Below, in pieces: positions 16,894 through 24,681 of a stretch of DNA of 42,226 nucleotides (its first letter is position 1; each line of letters opens with the position of its first letter). The notes below the pieces were generated by a model. The model did not search any database, was not told the origin of the DNA, and saw only the letters and a program-made list of their open reading frames with translations. A program made the translations under genes and the position numbers. The stretch comes from Gemmataceae bacterium. Lineage in GTDB: Bacteria > Planctomycetota > Planctomycetia > Gemmatales > Gemmataceae. The DNA is taken from NCBI GenBank assembly GCA_003136315.1, contig PLDW01000127.1, positions 1 to 42,226 on the forward strand, read 5' to 3'.

Positions 16894-16948
16894 TCTGACT
16901 GGGGTAGGCTTCCAGCCTGCCAGAGATCGTTGCGTTCTGGCTATCGTA

Positions 16949-16976
16949 CCCAGGGTGCGCGAAGCGCGACCCTGGG
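16949..16976. repeat. CCCAGGGT hairpin repeat
   Basis: CCCAGGGT (16949-16956) pairs with ACCCTGGG (16969-16976) around GCGCGAAGCGCG, which is itself nearly palindromic. A second CCCAGGGT/ACCCTGGG-type pair occurs just upstream (about 16751-16785). This belongs to the CCCAGGG repeat group seen again near 26.9-27.1 kb and 35.5 kb. Confidence 0.55.
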
Positions 16977-17018
16977 CTTTGTTGTACAACCCCTCCGGGG
17001 TACAAAACACTCTGACGC

Positions 17019-19043
17019 TTATTCCCGATCCTTGAGCCCCAGCGCGACTCCGGCCAGGCCGAATGGGTGGACGGTCCCCTTCGACCACTTGTCGATCGCT
17101 TTTGTTTCCTTGCCACGATTGCCAGACAGGCGGGTGTTGTGCCGGGCTACCCAGATCCGGCCCCAGGCGTTCCCCGCACGCAGCTTCCGTAAGTCGTCGG
17201 GCAGTTCGGCTGTGGCCTCGTCCAGCGGCGACGTGTTCTCGGGAGTGGATCCGAAACGGATCGCGTCTCCCCTGGCCCAGGCTTTGAGCCCCTCGTCGGT
17301 CAGGGTGTCGGCGAACCCCTTCGCCATGTCTGCCTTTCCGGCCGCGGCCGCGAGTTGCGCCAGCCGGAGAACCACCAACGGGGGCGGCGTCGGGCCGTCT
17401 TTCTTGCCCTTCTGGGCGGCCAGCACAGCCTGGGCCGCATCGAGCGCGGGGCTGGGGTCCGTGGACCAGTCGGCACTGAGGGCCAGCGCCCGGAGTTGTC
17501 CCCCAATCGAGCCCGGTCGGCGGGCCAGGGCGACCGCATCGTCTGGCTTGTTCTGAAGGAGGTACAACCCCACGTAGGCCATCCGGCTGGGATCTGGCAC
17601 CTGGGTTACCTGTGCTGAGGTCGGGGTGGCGATGGTCGGGGCCTTTTCCAGGGGGAGTGCCAGCCACAGCGTATGTGCGGAGGCCGGGAACGGGTTGGCC
17701 TTCCCCGTCCCCTTCTCGAGCTGTCCTTTCAGCTCGGTGGCGATGGTGCGGACGATCGCCGCCTCCTTGTCCGCCCGGTACACCTCCAGCGCCACAATCG
17801 CCCGCGCTTCTGGCTGCTCTGCCGGGGTGAACAGCAAGACGGGAAGTTCCGAGAGGAGCGCGGTCTGGTTCAGCTTGACCAGTTGCCGGGTGAGCCGTCG
17901 GGCGAGAACGGCTTTGAGGTCGAAATCGGCCGGGAGGAGGATGGAAAGCGTCCGCTGGAGTTCGGTGTGGACGTCGACACGCTTCTCGTTCACTCGCAGG
18001 GCCTTTTTCGTCTCCTCCGGCACCCACCGGATGCGGAGCCCCTCCCGGATCTGTTCGTCGGTGCCACCGAGCCCAAGCGTGGCGAGGGCGAGTTCCGCCC
18101 CGAGCACATACGGGACAGTCGTCGCCGTCTTCTTGTCGTTTTTCGCGACCGCCTGGCGAACCTCCTCCCGGGCCTTGGTGAAGTGGCCGAGAGCGTGTTG
18201 CAATTCCCCCTTATCGGGTATACGCACGGCCTCGTGCAGCGCGAATTCGCCGGCGAGCATCTCGATCATGGCCGAGCCCAGCGGAACCTCGGTTGGCGCC
18301 AGTTCGCCTGTGGACCCGGCGTACTCATTGATCGCGAGGTCGATCAGCCGCTGCTCTTTTTCGATTGTGCGTGTCCGGCTCCAGTAGACCACCCCGAACA
18401 CGAGCGCGACGACGATCCCGAGAATCGGGAGGCCGAACATGAGTTTTCGGGAGAGGGGGATGGGTTCGAGCTCCTGTGCGGCCCCGCCCCCCTTCTGCCA
18501 GGCCTCCCGGCTGACGATCTTGGCCTCGGCATCGACCACGTCTGCGGGTTTCTCGAAATTCTCCTTGGCCAGGCTGGGCTTGTTGGCTCCGGCCTCGCGC
18601 CAGTTCTCGGTGTCGGCCTTCTTCGGGATGGGCACCTTGGTTCGCTGACGGCACTCGGGCTCCGGGCAGAGGACGTTCTTCCCGGCCTTGGCGAGTGGCT
18701 CGGTCCACTTGTGGCCGCAGTACTCGCACACGACCGGAATGGCCTCCTCGGCGGCCTTCTCCTCGGCGGCCTGGGTGTCGGAGAGGGCGGCCCGTGCGGC
18801 GGCCTCGATATCGACCGGGGGAATCTTGGGGGGCGGGGTGTTGTCTTTGCCGTTGGTGGGGGGTGCCATCCCACCGAGGCTGGCGATGGTTGGCCCGATG
18901 TCGGACGCCGGGACGGTGACCGCGGCGGGGATGACGATCACCTGCCGGCAGTCCGGGTTTTTGCAGGTGGCGCGTTTCCCGGCGAGCTCATCTTTGAGCC
19001 GGTACGGGAACTGGCAGTTCGGGCAGTTGAACACGATCGCCAT
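17019..19043 (-). CDS. Zinc-ribbon, single-TM protein with helical repeat domain, unknown
   Basis: The 674-residue protein has two zinc ribbons at its N-terminus (CPNC...CKNPDC near 7-33, and CEYC...CPEPEC near 105-135). A low-complexity A/E-rich linker lies between them. One TM helix follows (LMFGLPILGIVVALVFGVVYW, about 220-240), then a long helical region of about 400 residues with alpha-solenoid character. The frame runs to 19082, but the ATG at 19043 puts CPNC at residue 7 and is preferred. Such 'zinc ribbon, TM, helical repeats' proteins are common in Gemmata-type genomes and uncharacterised. It is transcribed away from the TIR gene, sharing a 195-bp spacer. Confidence 0.75.
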   Translation of the reverse strand: MAIVFNCPNCQFPYRLKDELAGKRATCKNPDCRQVIVIPAAVTVPASDIGPTIASLGGMAPPTNGKDNTPPPKIPPVDIEAAARAALSDTQAAEEKAAEEAIPVVCEYCGHKWTEPLAKAGKNVLCPEPECRQRTKVPIPKKADTENWREAGANKPSLAKENFEKPADVVDAEAKIVSREAWQKGGGAAQELEPIPLSRKLMFGLPILGIVVALVFGVVYWSRTRTIEKEQRLIDLAINEYAGSTGELAPTEVPLGSAMIEMLAGEFALHEAVRIPDKGELQHALGHFTKAREEVRQAVAKNDKKTATTVPYVLGAELALATLGLGGTDEQIREGLRIRWVPEETKKALRVNEKRVDVHTELQRTLSILLPADFDLKAVLARRLTRQLVKLNQTALLSELPVLLFTPAEQPEARAIVALEVYRADKEAAIVRTIATELKGQLEKGTGKANPFPASAHTLWLALPLEKAPTIATPTSAQVTQVPDPSRMAYVGLYLLQNKPDDAVALARRPGSIGGQLRALALSADWSTDPSPALDAAQAVLAAQKGKKDGPTPPPLVVLRLAQLAAAAGKADMAKGFADTLTDEGLKAWARGDAIRFGSTPENTSPLDEATAELPDDLRKLRAGNAWGRIWVARHNTRLSGNRGKETKAIDKWSKGTVHPFGLAGVALGLKDRE

Positions 19044-19182
19044 GATTGCGGTTCCCGCCCCCGTTGGGGAGAATGGACGCACGGAATTGCTATCCCATTA
19101 TCACACCGAACCGGACGCGCGGCAATCGAGTATCGTGATCGTTTCTCGCGGCGGGGTGGGACTCGTGGAATTGCGAACCCCG

Positions 19183-19191
19183 TGGTACAAT
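19183..19191 (+). promoter_or_regulatory. Extended -10 promoter element before the TIR gene
   Basis: TGGTACAAT fits an extended -10 (TGnTAnAAT), 47 bases upstream of the chosen ATG at 19239. No good -35 is seen, which is normal for extended -10 promoters. The same form, TGGTAGAAT, occurs before two other genes in the window. Confidence 0.45.
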
Positions 19192-19238
19192 GTGGGGATG
19201 AGCAGGCACCCGTGCCCTTTGTGCCCACCCGGCCGCCC

Positions 19239-22200
19239 ATGATCTTCATCAGCTACCGAATTTCGGACTCACTCGACCTCGTCGGCCGACTGGATGATTC
19301 CCTGACTCGGGCGTTCGGGGCCGAACACGTTTTCCGCGACAAGACTCGGTTGCAAGCTGGGAAAGATTGGACCACTCAACTGGAGGAGAACGCCAAAACC
19401 CGGCTGGTGATGCTCGTCGTCATCGGCTTGACGTGGCACACCGTGAAGGTTCCGGACGGCGAGCTCAAGGACTTCCCCCGGCTGTACGATGAGGATGACT
19501 GGGTCCGGCGGGAGATCACTCTCGCCCTGAAGGCCAGAAAGATCATCCTTCCCTTGTTCCTGACTGGCGCGACGATGCCAGAGAAGAAGTGGTTGAAAGG
19601 TTGTGGGCTGGCTCGGCTCCACTCAAAACAGGGGCTGCCGCTCCAATCTACTAACTACGACACTGACCTGGCCAAGCTGATCGCTGAGTTGCGTGTGCAT
19701 TGCCCCAAGCTGCCCGAACGCTCGCCGTTGGTGCCGACGGTCCCGCCATCTCGACCTCCAAAGGAGAAGCGACCGCGTGTTGTTTCCACGCTGAAGGCGA
19801 CCACGCACGATGGTCGTGATCCCCGCATGCATGACCCAGAGGGGGCAGCTTTCGACAAGACGACCCGAAAGAGCTGGATCGTCGATGAACTTGAGACGGA
19901 GAAACTGGAGGCTTTCCTCTCCATGAAGGGGACTGTAAGTTGTCTTCCTCGCAACCGCGCACCTTATTTGTCGCGGACCGACAAGCTTGAATGCCTCGGG
20001 CTGATGCGAGATAAGCTACTGACTACCGGGGCAGTTCTGTGCTTTGCGACGCCATCAAAGCTCGTAGGAGAATTTGGTGCTTCTCAATTGCAGATGACGA
20101 TATACTCGACAACAAAAGGAGCAGTCAGCTCAAGAAATGAGATCACTCCGCATTTTGGTAATCTCCTCACTTTGTATGACGAGGCAATGTCATGGGTTAT
20201 CAACAAGTTACCCAAAAACGGCCGTGTTGGCTCAACACAGAGAGATGACAGTGAAATCCCTCAGGAGGCCCTCCGAGAGGCCATCGCAAACGCCTTAGTC
20301 CATCGCGACTATGAACACCAAACTTATCGGGATCAGCCGACTCGGATCGACCTCTATGAAGATTGCCTTGAGATAACGAGCTACGGTCATCTTCCCGAAC
20401 CGCTAACTGCTGAAAAGCTCAACGACCCTACCAGCTTGATAGTCCCAATCAGGAGAAATCCGAACATCGCTCTCGTATTTCAGTGTATGTCGCATGTTGA
20501 GTTGAACGCCACTGGGATTTCCCGAATGCGGAAGGCTATGCTTGATGCTGAACTCCCGGCCCCGCTTATCGATACTTCGCAACAGGGTACGGTAGTCGTC
20601 AGGCTCACTAGACCTCTGATGCGCGGAAGAGGTTCTGAGGGTTCTCGGGAACGGCCCACCCCACCCGAGTTAGATGGAACGAGTCCGCCCCCCCAGTCTT
20701 CCGCGAAAGTGTGGAGGCCGGGGGTTATCTATCCGCTCCAACCGGCCCCGCACTTCTCCGGGCGGAAGGAACTGCTCAAGGATCTGACGGCATGGGCCGT
20801 CGCCGCGGACGACCCGAACCGGGTGGTCGCCCTGGTCGCGGCCGGGGGCACCGGCAAGACAGCAATCGCAGAACGAGTGCTGGCGTCGCTCAACATTCAC
20901 ACGGTGGCCGGGGTGTTCGTCTGGAGCTTCTATGAAGACCCCAAAACCGAAGCATTCCTACGGGCGGCGTGCGAATACTTCTTCGGCGAGGCTCCCAAGG
21001 AGACCGGTGGGCTGCTCGAACGGCTCCAACTGGGTCTCCGGACCAACAATCTCCCGCATCTTCTCATCCTGGACGGGTTGGAACTCGTCCAGGCAACTGG
21101 AACGACCGGCCGACCCCGTGGCGAACTCGAAAATCCGCTTCTGAAGCGGTTCCTCCGCTGGCTCGCGGCCGGTTTGGGCACCCGGGCGAAGGCACTCATC
21201 ACCAGCCGGTTCCCCCTTCCGGACCTGGCAGACTGGAAGGGGCACGGATTCCGCCCCATCGATCTTGCGGACATCGACCCCCTCGCCGCGCGGGCCATCC
21301 TGCGCCGATGGGGGGTGCGCGGGACCGATGCAGCGCTGAACGCCCTGTCCGGGAGTGTCCACCAGCACGCCCTGACGGTGGATGTGTTGGGATCGTACCT
21401 CGGCACGTTCCACAGTGGCGACCCGACCCAGGCCCCATCTTTCGACCCGCAGTTCCTGGCCGATACCGATCCGAAGACCGCGCGGCTCCACCGGGTGCTG
21501 ACAAGCTATGCTGAGAAGCTCCCGCCACGCGAGCGGGACCTGTTGGCCAGACTGTCGGTCTTCCCCCGCGGTGTCGGGGTGGACGTGATTGGCTACATGA
21601 TCGATGCTGGGGGGGACGTGGCTGGCACTTTGGTCGGGTGCGGGCAGTTCGAGCTACTGAAGCTTCTGGAACGGTTACAGGAACTGGGTTTAGTGTTCCG
21701 GTACGACGCCGGTGGTGCGCCCGCGTTCACTGCTCACCCGTTCCTGCGGGGGTTCTTCGAGAAATTGTTAGGAGTGAACGATCCGAAAAAAATTCACGAG
21801 GCCGTTCGTGCGAAATTAGCGGCCGGCCTGGAGGAGCGGCCGGAAAAATCTCCGACCGACTTGGCGGAATTGGATCGGTACGAGCGGTTGATTGAGGTAA
21901 CCCGGCTGGCGGGCGATACCCAGCAAGCGTTCGACCTTTATGCGTTCGGCCTGGGAAATTTCGAGCACCTCGGGAAGGTGCTCGGCGACAATGCTCGCGG
22001 GTTGAGGGTCTTGGTCGGATTTTCGGCGGACGGCACTCCTGCTGCCGCCAGCCTCACGCTGTCGGACCGTGAGCGAGGACTGCTCGTTAACGACTGGGGT
22101 CTGTTTGCAGTAAATCTGGGCGATCTGTCAACAGCAAGGCAAATATACAGCATAATAACTAATAATATATTTACATCGAATCGAAGTGTTGTCGATATTG

Positions 22201-23069
22201 GCCTTCGCAATAATGTTGACGTGGAGTCACTAGCTGGTCGCTGGCCGTTAGCGCGAGAGGCCGCTTCGACTTCGGTTCGCCACGCAGAACTTACTCATGA
22301 AGATTCCGAATTGAGGCCATCGTACGCTCGTTTTGCAATGGCGATGGCTCAACTTGGATTATACACCGAAGCCAGGCATCACTTCAGCAAGGCTACAGAG
22401 TGCCAATCCGAGCCCATGCTCTATGCGAACCTCGGTGTGTGGGAGGCGGAGTGGAAGTTGGCCACTGGAGATCGGAGAGGCGCACTCATCCAGACAGAAG
22501 CTAATCAGAAGATCTGCCGCCGCCTCCGTTGGACTCGAGATCTTGCACTCTGCGAAATCGTCTTTGGCCTCTGTGCGCTGCCCGACGACCCAGAGCAAGC
22601 CCGCACACACCTCAACGCTGCTCGCGAGTACGCCAGCCGAACAGGAAACATCGAAGTCACTCTCCGCTGCTACCATCTCACGGCCGAGATCGCCCGGCAT
22701 GAGAGGAAGCTCGACGTTGCCCTTTCCGAAGCCCTCGACGGCATTCAGCTTGCCGATTCGTGTGGGTTCGGGCGGTGGTCGCTCGACATCCGCACCGAGT
22801 TGGCCAAGATCCACCTCGCCGCGGGCGAGTTGGCGAAGGCCATTGAGCCAGCCGAGTGGGTGCTGAAGCAGTCGGAGAAGTCGGAGTGCCAGTACGCCTG
22901 GGGGGTCGCCGACAGCCTGCACCTGCTCGGGGTCGCCCACGCCCGGATGCGCGGGAAGGCGAACAAGGCCAAGGCCCGCGACTACCTCCAGCGGGCGGTC
23001 GAGAAGCGGAGGGCGATCGAACACGGTGAGTTGAAGGAGAGCGAAGACGAGCTTCAGATGTTGCAGTAG
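19239..23069 (+). CDS. TIR-HATPase(RecG/Schlafen-type)-STAND NTPase-TPR protein, probable immune sensor
   Basis: The 1276-residue protein has four parts. (1) TIR domain, about 1-150, starting IFISYRISDS and including DDWVRREI with the likely catalytic Glu E92; bacterial TIRs often cleave or convert NAD+. (2) About 215-475: EALREAIANALVHRDYE (343-359), the ATP-binding box of the RecG/Schlafen HATPase_c_4 family; the usual AlbA_2 part before it seems missing. (3) STAND NTPase: GGTGKT (536-541, K540), Walker B HLLILDGLE (D612) and a winged-helix-like LPPRERDLLARLSVFPRGVG. (4) TPR-like helices, about 870-1276. The frame is open from 17673 antisense to the zinc-ribbon gene, but protein-like content starts at the ATG 19239. 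Composition dips to AT-rich at 19950-20620 and 22080-22400, suggesting mosaic origin. Confidence 0.85.
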   Translation: MIFISYRISDSLDLVGRLDDSLTRAFGAEHVFRDKTRLQAGKDWTTQLEENAKTRLVMLVVIGLTWHTVKVPDGELKDFPRLYDEDDWVRREITLALKARKIILPLFLTGATMPEKKWLKGCGLARLHSKQGLPLQSTNYDTDLAKLIAELRVHCPKLPERSPLVPTVPPSRPPKEKRPRVVSTLKATTHDGRDPRMHDPEGAAFDKTTRKSWIVDELETEKLEAFLSMKGTVSCLPRNRAPYLSRTDKLECLGLMRDKLLTTGAVLCFATPSKLVGEFGASQLQMTIYSTTKGAVSSRNEITPHFGNLLTLYDEAMSWVINKLPKNGRVGSTQRDDSEIPQEALREAIANALVHRDYEHQTYRDQPTRIDLYEDCLEITSYGHLPEPLTAEKLNDPTSLIVPIRRNPNIALVFQCMSHVELNATGISRMRKAMLDAELPAPLIDTSQQGTVVVRLTRPLMRGRGSEGSRERPTPPELDGTSPPPQSSAKVWRPGVIYPLQPAPHFSGRKELLKDLTAWAVAADDPNRVVALVAAGGTGKTAIAERVLASLNIHTVAGVFVWSFYEDPKTEAFLRAACEYFFGEAPKETGGLLERLQLGLRTNNLPHLLILDGLELVQATGTTGRPRGELENPLLKRFLRWLAAGLGTRAKALITSRFPLPDLADWKGHGFRPIDLADIDPLAARAILRRWGVRGTDAALNALSGSVHQHALTVDVLGSYLGTFHSGDPTQAPSFDPQFLADTDPKTARLHRVLTSYAEKLPPRERDLLARLSVFPRGVGVDVIGYMIDAGGDVAGTLVGCGQFELLKLLERLQELGLVFRYDAGGAPAFTAHPFLRGFFEKLLGVNDPKKIHEAVRAKLAAGLEERPEKSPTDLAELDRYERLIEVTRLAGDTQQAFDLYAFGLGNFEHLGKVLGDNARGLRVLVGFSADGTPAAASLTLSDRERGLLVNDWGLFAVNLGDLSTARQIYSIITNNIFTSNRSVVDIGLRNNVDVESLAGRWPLAREAASTSVRHAELTHEDSELRPSYARFAMAMAQLGLYTEARHHFSKATECQSEPMLYANLGVWEAEWKLATGDRRGALIQTEANQKICRRLRWTRDLALCEIVFGLCALPDDPEQARTHLNAAREYASRTGNIEVTLRCYHLTAEIARHERKLDVALSEALDGIQLADSCGFGRWSLDIRTELAKIHLAAGELAKAIEPAEWVLKQSEKSECQYAWGVADSLHLLGVAHARMRGKANKAKARDYLQRAVEKRRAIEHGELKESEDELQMLQ

Positions 23070-23197
23070 TTTAAAGTTTAAAGAGTTTAATGTTTAAAGT
23101 TGAAGACACTTCCCCTCGGTCCCACGCAGGAACGTAGAATCAACAGACAAGGATTCTCTTCGGCTTTAAACTTTAAACTCTTTAAACTTTAAACTAC
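23066..23197. terminator. Bidirectional terminator made of TTTAAAG repeats
   Basis: The arm at 23066-23089 (GTAGTTTAAAGTTTAAAGAG and on) is perfectly complementary to 23174-23197. A further TGTTTAAAG/CTTTAAAC block extends the pairing inward. The arms include the stop codon of the TIR gene (TAG 23067-23069) and abut that of the facing DUF1501 gene (CTA 23197-23199). It may terminate both transcripts. The very low GC stands out in this GC-rich window. Confidence 0.6.
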
Positions 23198-24510
23198 TAC
23201 ACGAGTTCTGCGATCAGTTTCCCATTATTCACCAGCGCGACCGGGCGGCCGTCGGGGGTGTGGAACTCGGTGTGTGGGTCGATGCCGAGCTGGGTGTAGG
23301 CCGTGACGAACAGGTCTTCGGGGCCGTAGGGGTCGGTCGCCGGGCGCTCGGCACGGGGGTCGCTCCGGCCCACCACTCGACCGCCCTTCAACCCGCCTCC
23401 GCCCAGGAGGACCGTGAACGATGGTCCCCAGTGGTCCCGGCCCGCGTTCTTGTTGATCCGCGGCGTGCGGCCGAACTCGCCCGTCACCACCACCAGCGTC
23501 GAATCCAGACGGCCGCGGTCGGCCAGGTCGCGGAACAGGCTGCTGATCGCGGCGTCGAACCCGGGCAGGAGGGCATTTTTCAGAGTCGCGAAGTTCCCGT
23601 CGTGCGTGTCGTAGTTGCTGTGGTCGACCGTCACGCAGCGGACACCCGCCTCCACCAGCCGACGGGCCATCAGGCAACTCTGACCCAGCGACGTCCGGCC
23701 GTAGGCATCGCGTACCGCGTCCGGCTCGGAGTGGATGTCGAACGCCTGCTTCGTCGCCCGGGAGGTCATCAGATCGAAGGCTTTTTCGCGGAACGTGCCC
23801 ACCGCACCGGCCGACCGGTTCGCGCGGGCCTCCGCCGAGCGGTGGAAGCGGTCGACCGTGTCGAGCAGTCGTCGGCGATCGTCGAGGCGGTCAGCCGCGA
23901 TCACCGGCGGCGGGACGAGGTCGGGAACGGAGAAGTTCGGGGCGTTCGGGTCGGCATCGATCACGAACGGAGCGTGAGCCGCCCCCAGGTACGCCGGACC
24001 GCCGCTCGGGTGCATCTTCGGTAGGGCAACATACGCCGGGACCGAACCGGTCGGCCCGAGCTTCCGGCTGATCACGGAGCCGACCGCTGGCCGCTGGTTG
24101 TTGGGGGTCAGGTTCGGGTTGAACCCGGCCTGCGGGAAATAGCCGGTGAGGATGTAGTGGTCGGCCGGTCCGTGGTCCGAGTTATGGTGTCGGAACGACC
24201 GCACGAGAGAGAACTTGTCTGCCTGGTGGCCGAGCTTGGGGAGCAGATCGCACAGATCCATCCCGGGAACTTTCGTTTTGGCGGGGTGGAACTCGCCGCG
24301 GAACTCGGCCGGGGCGTCGGGCTTCATGTCGAGCGTGTCGATCGTCGACAGCCCCCCGTGGAGGAAGACAAAGATCAGCGACACGTCCTTGCCCGGTGCG
24401 GTGTCGGCAGCCTGGAGGAGTCGTGGTAGACCAACAGCCGACCCGAACAGGGCCGCGGTGCCAACCCGAAGGGCATCGCGTCGGGTCAGGCCATCGCAAA
24501 AGGGGGACAT
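23197..24510 (-). CDS. DUF1501 protein with Tat-like signal
   Basis: The 437-residue protein belongs to DUF1501, a family very common in planctomycetes and related to alkaline-phosphatase/sulfatase folds. It starts with a twin-arginine-type segment (GLTRRDALRVG), then a hydrophobic stretch ending in LLQAAD. Family motifs are FVFLHGGLSTIDTLDMKPDA, SFRHHNSDHGPADHYILTG, and near the C-terminus VVVTGEFGRTPRINK with GRDHW. Export across the inner membrane is expected. The start is preceded by AGGAGA. It lies 171 bases downstream of the DUF1549/1553 gene on the same strand, the usual operon order for this pair, which is thought to work together though the substrate is unknown. Confidence 0.9.
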   Translation of the reverse strand: MSPFCDGLTRRDALRVGTAALFGSAVGLPRLLQAADTAPGKDVSLIFVFLHGGLSTIDTLDMKPDAPAEFRGEFHPAKTKVPGMDLCDLLPKLGHQADKFSLVRSFRHHNSDHGPADHYILTGYFPQAGFNPNLTPNNQRPAVGSVISRKLGPTGSVPAYVALPKMHPSGGPAYLGAAHAPFVIDADPNAPNFSVPDLVPPPVIAADRLDDRRRLLDTVDRFHRSAEARANRSAGAVGTFREKAFDLMTSRATKQAFDIHSEPDAVRDAYGRTSLGQSCLMARRLVEAGVRCVTVDHSNYDTHDGNFATLKNALLPGFDAAISSLFRDLADRGRLDSTLVVVTGEFGRTPRINKNAGRDHWGPSFTVLLGGGGLKGGRVVGRSDPRAERPATDPYGPEDLFVTAYTQLGIDPHTEFHTPDGRPVALVNNGKLIAELV

Positions 24511-24577
24511 GCGATTCTCCTAATTCGGGCGGAATCTCGTGTGAATCGTGAGCAGAGACGATTCTCGAAGAGCCTTG

Positions 24578-24675
24578 AAAGTAGGCGACTCGCTCCGCGA
24601 GTCGCCGTTTCTTTGCTGCGATCGATAGCCTGAAGGACTCAGAAAAGGTCACTCGCGGAGCGAGTGACCTACTTT
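24578..24675. repeat. Inverted repeat AAAGTAGG-CGACTCGCTCCGCGAG
   Basis: Arm 24578-24606 and arm 24647-24675 are each 29 bp and are reverse complements with a few differences. Each arm also holds an inner palindrome (ACTCGCTCCGCGAGT). It lies between the DUF1549/1553 stop and the DUF1501 start, so it sits within a probable operon transcript. Confidence 0.75.
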
Positions 24676-24681
24676 GCAGAG

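Noticed and set aside
16855..18027. 390-codon minus-strand frame
   Set aside because: It overlaps the zinc-ribbon protein in another frame and runs into the inverted repeat; composition is G/R/P-rich shadow type.
17673..19238. Upstream open extension of the TIR gene frame
   Set aside because: The 522 codons lie antisense to the zinc-ribbon gene and read as low-complexity G/L/R-rich text; TIR homology begins at 19239.
23066..23197. TTTAAAG repeats as a CRISPR array
   Set aside because: The units are 7 bases, contiguous and palindromically arranged, without spacers of regular length.
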